Position numbers and translations under genes: made by a program. 15,335 nucleotides of DNA from Flavobacteriales bacterium UBA1820 (lineage in GTDB: Bacteria > Bacteroidota > Bacteroidia > Flavobacteriales > UBA1820), in contig DCEW01000105.1 in assembly GCA_002314265.1 (NCBI GenBank), positions 1-15,335 on the forward strand, written 5' to 3'. Positions 5,812 to 13,477 of this stretch are shown here, in pieces (within the stretch, counting starts at the first letter, position 1; each line of letters opens with the position of its first letter). Below the pieces are notes generated by a model. That model saw nothing but the letters and a program-made list of their open reading frames with translations, did not search any database and was not told where the DNA came from.

Positions 5812-6918
5812 ATGCGAATCTCAAGGAACAAAAGGATACTCCCGGTAGTGATGGCGGTACTCTTGTCGTGCTTTTCGGCGCGGGCGGCATCGCAGCAGGC
5901 AGCCGAGGAGGAATTCGACCAGCAATCCTTTATCATGGCGCATGTCAAGGATGCGCATTCGTTCCACATTGCCGATGTGGATGGACATGCGGTGGCGGTG
6001 CCGCTGCCGGTGATCCTCTTCGGGCAGGGCGGGGTGAGTGTGTTTCTCTCCTCGGCATTTCACCACGATAACAGCGGAAAGGTCGTGGTGGAACGTGCAG
6101 GACGTCGTTTTGTGATGAACAACGAGACGATCTATTACGCTTCGGATACCCCTTCGGCCGACGGGACGTACCTTACTTACGACGCGCAGGGGAACATCAC
6201 CAACGGCAAACCGTTCGACATGTCCTTTACCAAGAATATGGTGACCCTCACCATGGTAATGATTCTCCTGTTTGCCGTCTTTCTGACGATGGGGCGTTTC
6301 TACCGCCGGAAAGAGAATGTGGACAAAGTGCCCCGGGGGATCGCCCGGGTGTTCGAGCCCTTGGTGGTGTACCTGCGCGATGAGGTGATCCGTCCCAATG
6401 TGGGCGAAGAGCTCTATCGACGCTACACTCCGTATCTGCTTACGCTGTTCTTTTTCATTCTCTTTGCCAACCTGCTGGGGCTGATCCCGTTCTTCCCCTT
6501 CGGAGCCAATGTGTCGGGCAATACCTCGTTCTCGTTGCCGCTGGCCTTTTTCACTTTTGTCATCGTGCAGGTGAGCGGTACCAAAGAATATTGGAAAGAG
6601 ATCGTGTCCGTACCCGGAGTGCCGAAACCCATCATGATCATCCTGGCGCCGGTGGAGTTCCTGGGACTGTTTACAAAACCGTTTGCGTTGACCATCCGTC
6701 TGTTCGCCAGCATCCTGGGCGGGCATATCACCATCTTGAGCCTGCTGATGCTCATCTTTGTGTTCAAGATGTGGGCCATCGTGCCGGCTTCGGGGATCTT
6801 CGTGGTGTTTATGACCTTTATCGAGATCCTGGTGGCTGTCATTCAGGCGTATATCTTTACTTTGCTCACCTCGATCTACATCGGAGCGGCGCGTGTTTCG
6901 GCCGAGCATGACGATTGA
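5812..6918 (+). CDS. atpB: F1Fo ATP synthase subunit a
   Basis: This is the proton-channel subunit of Fo, 368 residues long. It is larger than the E. coli protein because it has a signal peptide (about 1-25, cut near ARA-AS) and a periplasmic N-terminal domain to about residue 140, a form typical of Bacteroidota. The membrane part starts near 144. It includes the long loop with RYTPYLLTLFFFILFANLLGLIP (split around 204-226) and the essential arginine, Arg296, in the motif LTIRLFAS. The C-terminal helix contains IQAYIFTLLTSIYIG. Arg296 faces the c-ring carboxylate and keeps the two half-channels apart. It is the first gene after the promoter at 5735-5764 and is followed by atpE after 63 bases. 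Confidence 0.95.
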   Translation: MRISRNKRILPVVMAVLLSCFSARAASQQAAEEEFDQQSFIMAHVKDAHSFHIADVDGHAVAVPLPVILFGQGGVSVFLSSAFHHDNSGKVVVERAGRRFVMNNETIYYASDTPSADGTYLTYDAQGNITNGKPFDMSFTKNMVTLTMVMILLFAVFLTMGRFYRRKENVDKVPRGIARVFEPLVVYLRDEVIRPNVGEELYRRYTPYLLTLFFFILFANLLGLIPFFPFGANVSGNTSFSLPLAFFTFVIVQVSGTKEYWKEIVSVPGVPKPIMIILAPVEFLGLFTKPFALTIRLFASILGGHITILSLLMLIFVFKMWAIVPASGIFVVFMTFIEILVAVIQAYIFTLLTSIYIGAARVSAEHDD

Positions 6919-6969
6919 ACGGGCGGGAGAAAGACGAGAAATGAAAGAAAACGTTTTATTAACCTTTAA

Positions 6970-7182
<213 letters not shown>

Positions 7183-7191
7183 GGAAATGTG

Positions 7192-7232
7192 CCGCCGCCC
7201 GAAGGGTTGCTTCGGGCGGGCGGTGCTTTTTT
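7192..7232 (+). terminator. Intra-operon terminator-like hairpin after atpE
   Basis: GCCCGAAG (7197-7204) and CTTCGGGC (7210-7217) form a perfect 8-bp stem with a 5-base loop. It is extended by CCGCC (7192-7196) against GGCGG (7219-7223) around one bulged G. After TGC a run of six T follows (7227-7232). This has every feature of a Rho-independent terminator but lies inside the operon, 54 bases before atpF. It probably acts as a partial terminator or a 3'-end stabiliser for mRNA ending after atpE. Confidence 0.8.
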
Positions 7233-7285
7233 CGATCGGAAAAAACAACGAAGTAGTTCGAAAACATATAAAAAAGAAATATCGT

Positions 7286-7777
7286 ATGGATTTACTTTTA
7301 CCCGGACTGGGATTGATCGTTTGGAATTCGCTCTTCTTCCTGATCGCGGTGGCCATTCTGACCAAATTTGCCTGGAAGCCTATCCTCTCGATGCTCGATG
7401 CACGCGACAAGCACATTGCCGAGTCGTTGGAAAAGGCACGTCAGGCACGCGAGGAACTCTCCGGAGTGAAGGCCGAAAGCCAGCAGATCCTCCGTCAGGC
7501 GCGCAAGGAACGCGAAGAGATCGTCGGCCAGGCGCGCAAGGAGCGTGACAGCATCCTCGAACAGGCCCGTCAGGAAGCCGGCGTTCAGGCGGCCTCCATT
7601 CTGGACGACGCCCACACGATGATCGAGCGGGAAAAACAACGTGCCAAGGACGACCTGCGGCGCGATTTGGCCGGCATATCCGTTACTCTGGCCGAAAAGG
7701 TGCTGGGCGAGGAACTCAAGGATGCCGACGCCCAACGCAAGTCGATCGAGAAATCGATCGAAGAGGTAACCCTGTAA
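7286..7777 (+). CDS. atpF: F1Fo ATP synthase subunit b
   Basis: This 163-residue peripheral-stalk subunit has one N-terminal membrane helix (about 8-27) followed by a long, highly charged helix. The start at 7286 (MDLLLPG) gives the normal N-terminus; the frame is open further upstream to 7187 but would begin inside the hairpin after atpE. Residues 71-103 hold three successive 11-residue units starting QARKER, QARKER and QARQEA. This hendecad pattern agrees with the right-handed coiled coil proposed for b-subunit dimers. The C-terminal part (SVTLAEKVLGEEL) contacts delta. The gene is preceded by an A-rich leader and ends 16 bases before atpH. Confidence 0.95.
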   Translation: MDLLLPGLGLIVWNSLFFLIAVAILTKFAWKPILSMLDARDKHIAESLEKARQAREELSGVKAESQQILRQARKEREEIVGQARKERDSILEQARQEAGVQAASILDDAHTMIEREKQRAKDDLRRDLAGISVTLAEKVLGEELKDADAQRKSIEKSIEEVTL

Positions 7778-7793
7778 TCGTCTTCGTGTCAGT

Positions 7794-8330
7794 ATGAAAG
7801 ATACCACATTAGCGATCCGTTATGCCAAGGCGTATATCGAATTGGCACTTTCGCGCGGGCAACTGGAACAGGCGGTCGAAGGGTCGAAGGCAGCGGCCGG
7901 ATTTTTCGACGCCAGCCCCGAAGCGCGTCAGGTGTTGGTCTCGCCGTTGATCCCCGCTTCGGACAAAGCGGAAGCCTTGTCCCGGGTGTTGGGACATGGA
8001 GTTCCCGCAGAGGCGCAGGAGTTCGTCCGTTTTGTCATCGGCAAGGGGCGGGCGGAGTTCCTCCCCGAGATCCTGCGTCAGGTAGGCGTATTGTACGAGG
8101 GCATCCGGGGCATCCGCCATGCGGAGGCTGTTTCGGCCGTGGAGATGACACCCGGGCAGATCGAGGAACTTTCCGTGCGGCTGAAGGCACTCACCGGAGC
8201 CGAACAGATCGTCCTGCACACCCGCCTCGATCCGTCTCTTTTGGGCGGGGTACGTGTCAAGGTAGGCGACGTGGTTTGGGACGGCAGCCTTTCGGGACGG
8301 CTGGAAGAATTGAAAAAGAAGTATTTGTAA
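7794..8330 (+). CDS. atpH: F1Fo ATP synthase subunit delta
   Basis: This 178-residue subunit is the OSCP-type link between the top of the alpha3beta3 head and the b stalk. The N-terminal helical bundle begins IRYAKAYIELAL, the usual A-x-x-Y-A-x-A-L type start. The middle holds the segment FVRFVIGKGRAEFLPEI, and the C-terminal domain ends with GGVRVKVGDVVWDGSLSGRLEEL, shown here only by its key parts: G-G-x-x-V, the D-x-S motif and the final R-L-x-x-L helix. Length is normal for the family. It lies between atpF (16-base gap) and atpA (29-base gap). Confidence 0.94.
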   Translation: MKDTTLAIRYAKAYIELALSRGQLEQAVEGSKAAAGFFDASPEARQVLVSPLIPASDKAEALSRVLGHGVPAEAQEFVRFVIGKGRAEFLPEILRQVGVLYEGIRGIRHAEAVSAVEMTPGQIEELSVRLKALTGAEQIVLHTRLDPSLLGGVRVKVGDVVWDGSLSGRLEELKKKYL

Positions 8331-8359
8331 CCGCGGAATAAATATATAAAACAAAAAAT

Positions 8360-9940
8360 ATGGCAAGTATCAATCCGGCGGAAGTCTCCGCGATACTGAA
8401 AGACGAACTGGCCAAGGCCGGCGGGCAGGTAGAAGCCCGCGAGGAAGGCATCGTGTTGGAGATCGGCGACGGGATCGCTCAGGTGTATGGCCTCAGTCAG
8501 GCGCGTCTGGGCGAGATCATCCGTTTTGAGAACGGCACGGAAGCCATTGCCCTGAACCTCGATCCTTCGAGCGTCGGCGTGGTGTTTATGGGACCTTACG
8601 AAGAAATTATCGAAGGTTCGAAGGCGTATCGTACCGGGCGCGTGTCGTCCATTCTGGTGGGCGAAGGCATGCTCGGCCGTGTGGTCAATACCTTGGGCTA
8701 TCCCATCGACGGCAAAGGGGAGATCACGGGCGAACTGGTCGAAATGCCCATCGAGCGCAAAGCTCCGGGGGTTATCTTCCGCCAGCCGGTCAATGAACCG
8801 CTGCAAACCGGTATTAAGGCCATCGACGCGATGATCCCCATCGGTCGCGGGCAGCGCGAGCTGATCATCGGTGACCGTCAGACGGGAAAATCGACCATCG
8901 CCATCGATACCATTATCAACCAGAAGGCCAATTACGAGGCCGGGCATCCCGTGTACTGCATCTATGTGGCCTGCGGGCAGAAGGCTTCGACGGTGGCTCA
9001 GCTCTACAAAACTCTCGAGGACAACGGCGCGATGGCCTACACGACCATCGTGGCGGCCAATTCGTCCGACCCGGCTGCCATGCAGTACCTGGCGCCGATG
9101 GCCGGTGCGGCCATCGGCGAGTATTACCGCGACCGGGGGTTGCCTGCGCTGATCGTGTACGACGACTTGTCCAAGCAGGCCGTTGCTTACCGTGAGGTGT
9201 CGCTGCTGCTGCGCCGTCCGCCGGGACGTGAGGCCTATCCGGGCGATATTTTCTACCTGCATTCCCGTCTGCTGGAGCGTGCGGCCAAGATCATTCAGGA
9301 CGATACGATTGCGGCCCAGATGAACGACCTTCCGGCTTCGATGAAGGGCAAGGTCAAGGGAGGCGGTTCGTTGACCGCCCTGCCGATCATCGAGACTCAG
9401 GCGGGTGACGTGGCGGCCTATATCCCGACCAACGTCATCTCGATCACCGACGGACAGATCTTCCTGGAGAGCGAATTGTTCAACTCGGGCGTGCGGCCGG
9501 CCATCAACGTCGGTATCTCCGTTTCGCGCGTAGGAGGAAACGCTCAGTTGAAAGCCATGAAGAAAACGGCCGGACCTCTGCGTACCGACCAGGCGGAATA
9601 CCGCGACCTGGAAGCCTTCGTCAAGTTCGGTTCCGACCTCGACGCAGCCACCCAGAGCGTCATCGACAAGGGGCGCCGCAACGTAGAATTGCTCAAACAG
9701 GGCAAGAACACCCCGATGCCGGTACAGGAAGAGATCGCTGTGATCTATGCCGGTACGCAGAACCTGCTGCGTTCGATCCCGGTAGATCGGGCGAGCGAGT
9801 GGGAAGGGAAATACCTCGACGAGCTTCGTTCCCGCTATGCGGATACGCTGGAGACGCTTTCGAAAGGCATCCTGACCGAAAAGGAGCAGGAGGCACTCAA
9901 GAAAGCGGCCGAGGCAGTTTCGCAGGATATGATGGCTTGA
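8360..9940 (+). CDS. atpA: F1Fo ATP synthase subunit alpha
   Basis: This 526-residue subunit has non-catalytic nucleotide sites and contributes an arginine finger to the catalytic sites on beta. The N-terminal beta-barrel (about 28-95) is followed by the nucleotide-binding domain with the P-loop GDRQTGKS (171-178). Also visible are [16 protein letters not shown] near 263-278, the segment [22 protein letters not shown], and SVSRVGG with the arginine finger Arg390. The C-terminal helical domain is complete. The upstream A-rich stretch ending AAAAAATATG is typical for the phylum. Unusually, atpG does not follow; a 120-base spacer with a relic sequence and three lipoprotein genes come first. Confidence 0.97.
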   Translation: MASINPAEVSAILKDELAKAGGQVEAREEGIVLEIGDGIAQVYGLSQARLGEIIRFENGTEAIALNLDPSSVGVVFMGPYEEIIEGSKAYRTGRVSSILVGEGMLGRVVNTLGYPIDGKGEITGELVEMPIERKAPGVIFRQPVNEPLQTGIKAIDAMIPIGRGQRELIIGDRQTGKSTIAIDTIINQKANYEAGHPVYCIYVACGQKASTVAQLYKTLEDNGAMAYTTIVAANSSDPAAMQYLAPMAGAAIGEYYRDRGLPALIVYDDLSKQAVAYREVSLLLRRPPGREAYPGDIFYLHSRLLERAAKIIQDDTIAAQMNDLPASMKGKVKGGGSLTALPIIETQAGDVAAYIPTNVISITDGQIFLESELFNSGVRPAINVGISVSRVGGNAQLKAMKKTAGPLRTDQAEYRDLEAFVKFGSDLDAATQSVIDKGRRNVELLKQGKNTPMPVQEEIAVIYAGTQNLLRSIPVDRASEWEGKYLDELRSRYADTLETLSKGILTEKEQEALKKAAEAVSQDMMA

Positions 9941-9989
9941 GGCTCCGGGAACGGGGGCGAAGAGCGGTTGGGTGGAACGGGATGGGAAG

Positions 9990-10022
9990 TCGAGCCGGTG
10001 TGTGTACGACTATGCGCGATAA
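9990..10022 (+). pseudogene. Relic 3' tail of a fourth lipoprotein paralog
   Basis: In the spacer after atpA, TCGAGCCGGTGT followed by GTGTACGACTATGCGCGATAA closely matches the last 35 bases of the second lipoprotein gene (12284-12318). The differences are four substitutions and a 2-base deletion that breaks the reading frame. The encoded end (VYDYAR-stop) resembles VYDYTL-stop of the second copy. The spacer from here to the next ATG also has about the same length as, and similarity to, the spacer between the second and third copies, including a shared TAAAAC just before the start. I read it as what is left of a lost gene copy. The match is short, so chance cannot be fully excluded. Confidence 0.55.
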
Positions 10023-10060
10023 AGATCTCCATATAAAGTACCCATAAAACCCTTGAAGCG

Positions 10061-11143
10061 ATGAAAAAGAGACTGATCCCATTCTGTGTAGCGGCAGCCC
10101 TGGCAGTGGGGGCGTGCGGCGGTAGCGGCGAGAAAGACGCCGAGGGATTTCCCCCGGCCAAGGCCCTCGCGGCGGACAGCGTAGCCATCGAGCAGATCCT
10201 GAACGTACAGAACATGATCCTGCGCGAGGATTATGCTGCGATCTATTCTCTCCGGAGCGGAAAAGTGATCTTCCGTTACCGGTTGCCGGACTGGACATTC
10301 CTCGATTCGTCGTTGGTCGAAGGGCAAGGCCCGGACGATGTGTTGCGCCCGTCCCTGTTGTCCACTTCCGATCCGGGCAACGAGCTGTGGTTGGCACAGT
10401 CGGCCCGCAAGAAACTGGATGAATACCATCCGGAAGAGGGCGGATTGGTCAGAACGCGGGAAGTGTTCGGACAGGAGGACAGTTGGTTGTTCAACGGCAC
10501 GGTTTGCGGCGATACGCTCCTGCTTCACGTGGTGATGGATTTCACTACCGAAAAGAATTACCTGTTGTCCACCCTTCTGGAGGGCGACAGTCTTCGCACG
10601 GTGGATTCGCTGCTGTGTTTCTCCCGCAACGACATCACCTCCACTCCGACGAAAAACGGGGTGATGAAACGGACCCTGTCGTACAATTACCCCGAGGTTT
10701 TCGTCACGGGCGACCGGGTGGCGGTGTGGTATTCCGGCACGCGCAGCCTGTTGGTGTACCGCATCGGGCAGGACGCACGGCTCGAGTTGGAGGGCTCTTT
10801 CGGCGAACCGCTTACGGAGGAAAAGGTAGCTACCTTCGATTTCAAAGGCCAGCAGGACGACGACAACAGCCCCGGAAGACCCCTGGCGGTATCTTCCGAC
10901 CATATTTACATGTGCAAGGTGAAATACGAGGACCCGGAGGGGGAAATAACGCCGTACAACATGCTCACACCTGTCGGCGTGGAGGTCAAGGTGTACGACT
11001 GGAAGCTGCAGCCCGTTCGGCGTTTTTTGCTCGAAAAGCCTACGGCTACCCAGCTCCGGATCGATGTGGCGCGCCAACTCATCTATGCGTACGATCCTCG
11101 GGTGGACTTCGAGCAGGTGTACGTGTACAAGTATAAGTTGTAA
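10061..11143 (+). CDS. TolB-like/BF3164-type beta-propeller lipoprotein, copy 1
   Basis: This 360-residue predicted lipoprotein has a signal peptide MKKRLIPFCVAAALAVGAC with lipid-anchor Cys19 (lipobox VGAC), followed by a Gly/Ser-rich linker and KDAEGFPP. The body resembles the Bacteroidota six-bladed propeller lipoproteins (TolB-like, BF3164 group). Motifs shared with its two neighbours are FRYRLPDWTF (71-80), GQGPDD (88-93), VAVWYSGTRSLLVYRIG in the middle, VYDW near 307, and the C-terminal YAYDPRVDFEQVYVY. Function is unknown; no catalytic residues are evident. It follows atpA with no recognisable promoter or terminator, so it is probably transcribed with the synthase genes. Its signal region and 3' tail are closest to copy 3. 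Family naming is from remembered patterns and is moderately sure. Confidence 0.8.
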   Translation: MKKRLIPFCVAAALAVGACGGSGEKDAEGFPPAKALAADSVAIEQILNVQNMILREDYAAIYSLRSGKVIFRYRLPDWTFLDSSLVEGQGPDDVLRPSLLSTSDPGNELWLAQSARKKLDEYHPEEGGLVRTREVFGQEDSWLFNGTVCGDTLLLHVVMDFTTEKNYLLSTLLEGDSLRTVDSLLCFSRNDITSTPTKNGVMKRTLSYNYPEVFVTGDRVAVWYSGTRSLLVYRIGQDARLELEGSFGEPLTEEKVATFDFKGQQDDDNSPGRPLAVSSDHIYMCKVKYEDPEGEITPYNMLTPVGVEVKVYDWKLQPVRRFLLEKPTATQLRIDVARQLIYAYDPRVDFEQVYVYKYKL

Positions 11144-11211
11144 GGCGACCATTGGCCGATGGCGAGAGAAAAAGACAGAGAGAGAGAAAGACAGGAAGTG
11201 AGGTAAAAAGG

Positions 11212-12318
11212 ATGGAAATGGAAAAAGACAGGAGGATAAAAAAGGCATCCGTATTTTTCGGCGCAGCTCTGGCTGGGCTGCTGGCTGTTTCCTGCGGCGA
11301 CCGTGGCGGGAAAGACGCCGAGGGGTTCCCTCCGGCGGAAACCCTCGTGGCGGACAGCGTAGCCATCGAGCAGGTCTTGTCGGTGAGCGGCTGGAACCTT
11401 TACGGCGATTACGCGGTGATCTTCAGCCCGCAGACCGAAAAAGTCTTGTTCCGCTACCGGTTGCCCGAGTGGACCTTTGTCGATACGACCTTCTCTTTGG
11501 GTGAAGGACCGGACGATTTCGGCCAGTATGTTTCCCTCTTGGAGGGGAACGACCCCCGTTCTTCGGCTTTTTGGATCGGCGACGGGATAAAAGAGCGGAT
11601 GGCCCGCATCGCAGTACAGGGCGATGGGTCATTGGAAAAGACCGTCCGGGGAAGGTATGCCGTGGGGCAGCAAAGCGTGGTGTTCGGCGATACGCTCGTG
11701 GCGTATTCCACCCAGGAAGGCGAGCGGGAGGCGCACATTCGCACGGCTGTTTTGGCCGATACATTGGTGGCGTTGGATTCCGTGCCGGGGTATGCCCAGC
11801 GGAAGATAGACATCCAGCAGGCGAACGGACAGATACAGAGTGTGCGTGTGCTGACGTACAATGCCGGGCAAATGGCCGGCGCTGCCGACCGGCTGGCGGT
11901 GTGGTATCCGGGTACGAAGAACCTGGCGGTATATCGCATCGGAACAGACGGGCGTCTGACCGAGGAGGGGGTGTACGGAGAGGTTCCTTTGACCCAAGAA
12001 GCGGTCGATGCCTACGTAGAGGCTCATCCGGATTTTGTTCCGGACGATTTTTCGCTCATCGCAGCCGACCGGGACCATCTGTATTTTCTGGAAAAGGAAC
12101 GGGAAACCCCTCACCAGGATTTGCCCGAGGGGACCTATCCCCCGGTGAAGTCCGTCGTGATAAAAGTGTACGACTGGCAGTTCCGCCCTGTGGCAAAGCT
12201 GCTGCCCGACCATCCCTCGGCATCGGATGTGCGGATAGATCTCCTTCGGAGAAAAATCTATGCGTACGACCCGCAAGTGGATTTCGAGCAGGTGTACGTG
12301 TACGACTATACGCTATGA
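11212..12318 (+). CDS. TolB-like/BF3164-type beta-propeller lipoprotein, copy 2
   Basis: This is a 368-residue paralog of copies 1 and 3. Its signal region differs from theirs (MEMEKDRRIKKASVFFGAAL and onward to the lipobox AVSC, Cys28), but KDAEGFPP follows the linker as in both neighbours. Conserved blocks are FRYRLPEWTF (80-89), GEGPDDF, RLAVWYPGTKNLAVYRIG, VYDWQF and the end YDPQVDFEQVYVYDYTL. The frame opens at 11152, but the upstream stretch is a purine-rich, highly charged sequence unlike a signal peptide, so 11212 is chosen; 11218 is equally possible. The gap from copy 1 is then 68 bases, mostly GA-rich. Its tail resembles the relic at 9990-10022. Substrate or partner is unknown. Confidence 0.8.
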   Translation: MEMEKDRRIKKASVFFGAALAGLLAVSCGDRGGKDAEGFPPAETLVADSVAIEQVLSVSGWNLYGDYAVIFSPQTEKVLFRYRLPEWTFVDTTFSLGEGPDDFGQYVSLLEGNDPRSSAFWIGDGIKERMARIAVQGDGSLEKTVRGRYAVGQQSVVFGDTLVAYSTQEGEREAHIRTAVLADTLVALDSVPGYAQRKIDIQQANGQIQSVRVLTYNAGQMAGAADRLAVWYPGTKNLAVYRIGTDGRLTEEGVYGEVPLTQEAVDAYVEAHPDFVPDDFSLIAADRDHLYFLEKERETPHQDLPEGTYPPVKSVVIKVYDWQFRPVAKLLPDHPSASDVRIDLLRRKIYAYDPQVDFEQVYVYDYTL

Positions 12319-12350
12319 CGATATACTACTACTCCTAAAACTTTGGAACG

Positions 12351-13436
12351 ATGGAAAAACGACTGATCCCATTCTGTATGGCGGCTCTCCTGGCAGTGGG
12401 AGCGTGCGGCGGCGGCGCGAAGAAAGACGCCGAAGGCTTCCCTCCGGTGAAGACTCTCGTGGCGGACAGTATTGCTATCGAAGAGGTGTTGCAACCTTCC
12501 TGGGGCGGGATATACGGCGACTATGCCGTATTGGTCAGCCGAATGACCTCCAAGGTGGTGTTCCGCTATCGTTTGCCGGATTGGACGTTTGTTGACAGTT
12601 CGTTTTCCAAGGGCGGCGGGCCGGACGATCTGCTGTACGGGTTTTTACAGGGAACCAACAATGCCGACGGGACGTTTTGGGTGAGCGAACCCGCGCGCCA
12701 GTCGTTGATGCAGTTCGGCGACAAGGACGGTCGCTTGCAAAAATTGCGCACGGTGAGAAACGGGACATCCCGTTCGGTGTATTTCGGGCAGGTGTTCGAC
12801 AACCGGATCCTGGTGTGCGACTATAGGGCGGGAGTCGAGGAGACGACCGAAGGGGTGGATACCCACCAGTTTTCGTTTACCATAGGCGACAGTTTGTCCC
12901 TGGCCGATTCCCTGCAGTGCTTTTCCAAAACGTATGTGGACATGCGCCGGGAAGGCAACATGATCTATACGACCTCCATATCGTACAATAAGCCTCAGTA
13001 TAAGGCTTGGGGCGATCGGTTGGCCGTGTGGTATCCCGATACGCGCAATATGCTGGTGTACCGCGTGGGAGAGGACGGGAAGATGAACTTGGAGCATACC
13101 TACGGCGATACGCTGTCCCTCGATCGGATACGGAGTGTGGATGTCTCTTCAATCGATTGGGATAATGTATCGAATCCCGAACTCATCGCGGCTACCGACG
13201 ACTATCTGTTTTTGCAGACGACGGTATATTCCCCATCGGACGGCGAGGATGATTCGGAGCAGGTCCTTGGCAATGAGATCCGGGTGTACGACTGGCAGAT
13301 GAATCCGGTATCCAAGTTCGAATTGGACAAGAAAGAGGCAACCACCGTGTGGGTCGATCCGCAGCGGCGGAAAATGTATGCGTACAATCCTCGCTTGGAT
13401 TTCGAGCAGGTGTACGTGTACGAGTATGAATTGTAA
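12351..13436 (+). CDS. TolB-like/BF3164-type beta-propeller lipoprotein, copy 3
   Basis: This 361-residue paralog is most like copy 1 at its N-terminus: MEKRLIPFCMAALLAVGAC with lipid-anchor Cys19, then GGGAKKDAEGFPP. FRYRLPDWTF again falls at 71-80, followed by GGGPDD, RLAVWYPDTRNMLVYRVG, VYDWQM and the end NPRLDFEQVYVYEYEL. It starts 32 bases after copy 2 and ends 41 bases before atpG. Near its 3' end it shares a 28-base identical stretch with copy 2. A near-promoter sequence before its ATG is probably not functional (see rejected items). The product is predicted to sit on the outer membrane or the periplasmic face; nothing shows a physical link with the ATP synthase. Confidence 0.8.
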   Translation: MEKRLIPFCMAALLAVGACGGGAKKDAEGFPPVKTLVADSIAIEEVLQPSWGGIYGDYAVLVSRMTSKVVFRYRLPDWTFVDSSFSKGGGPDDLLYGFLQGTNNADGTFWVSEPARQSLMQFGDKDGRLQKLRTVRNGTSRSVYFGQVFDNRILVCDYRAGVEETTEGVDTHQFSFTIGDSLSLADSLQCFSKTYVDMRREGNMIYTTSISYNKPQYKAWGDRLAVWYPDTRNMLVYRVGEDGKMNLEHTYGDTLSLDRIRSVDVSSIDWDNVSNPELIAATDDYLFLQTTVYSPSDGEDDSEQVLGNEIRVYDWQMNPVSKFELDKKEATTVWVDPQRRKMYAYNPRLDFEQVYVYEYEL

Positions 13437-13448
13437 AGAAGAACAAAC

Positions 13449-13464
13449 GGGGAGACAAGTCCCC
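13449..13464 (+). promoter_or_regulatory. Small hairpin before atpG
   Basis: GGGGA (13449-13453) and TCCCC (13460-13464) pair around a 6-base loop, ending 13 bases before the atpG start codon. No T-run follows, so it is not a terminator. It could influence atpG translation or mRNA processing, but a 5-bp stem may be chance. Confidence 0.3.
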
Positions 13465-13477
13465 CACGAATAGTAAA

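Noticed and set aside
8078..9262. A 394-codon minus-strand frame opposite atpH and atpA
   Set aside because: It overlaps two certain ATP synthase genes and shows no family motif.
10010..11248. A 412-codon minus-strand frame opposite the first lipoprotein gene
   Set aside because: The plus-strand frame has a signal peptide, a lipobox and paralogs; the minus frame is explained by GC-rich codon usage.
12338..12345. AAACTTTG just before the third lipoprotein gene as a promoter -7 element
   Set aside because: The first base of the TA pair does not match, no -33 element is found about 20 bases upstream, and transcription would start at the start codon itself.
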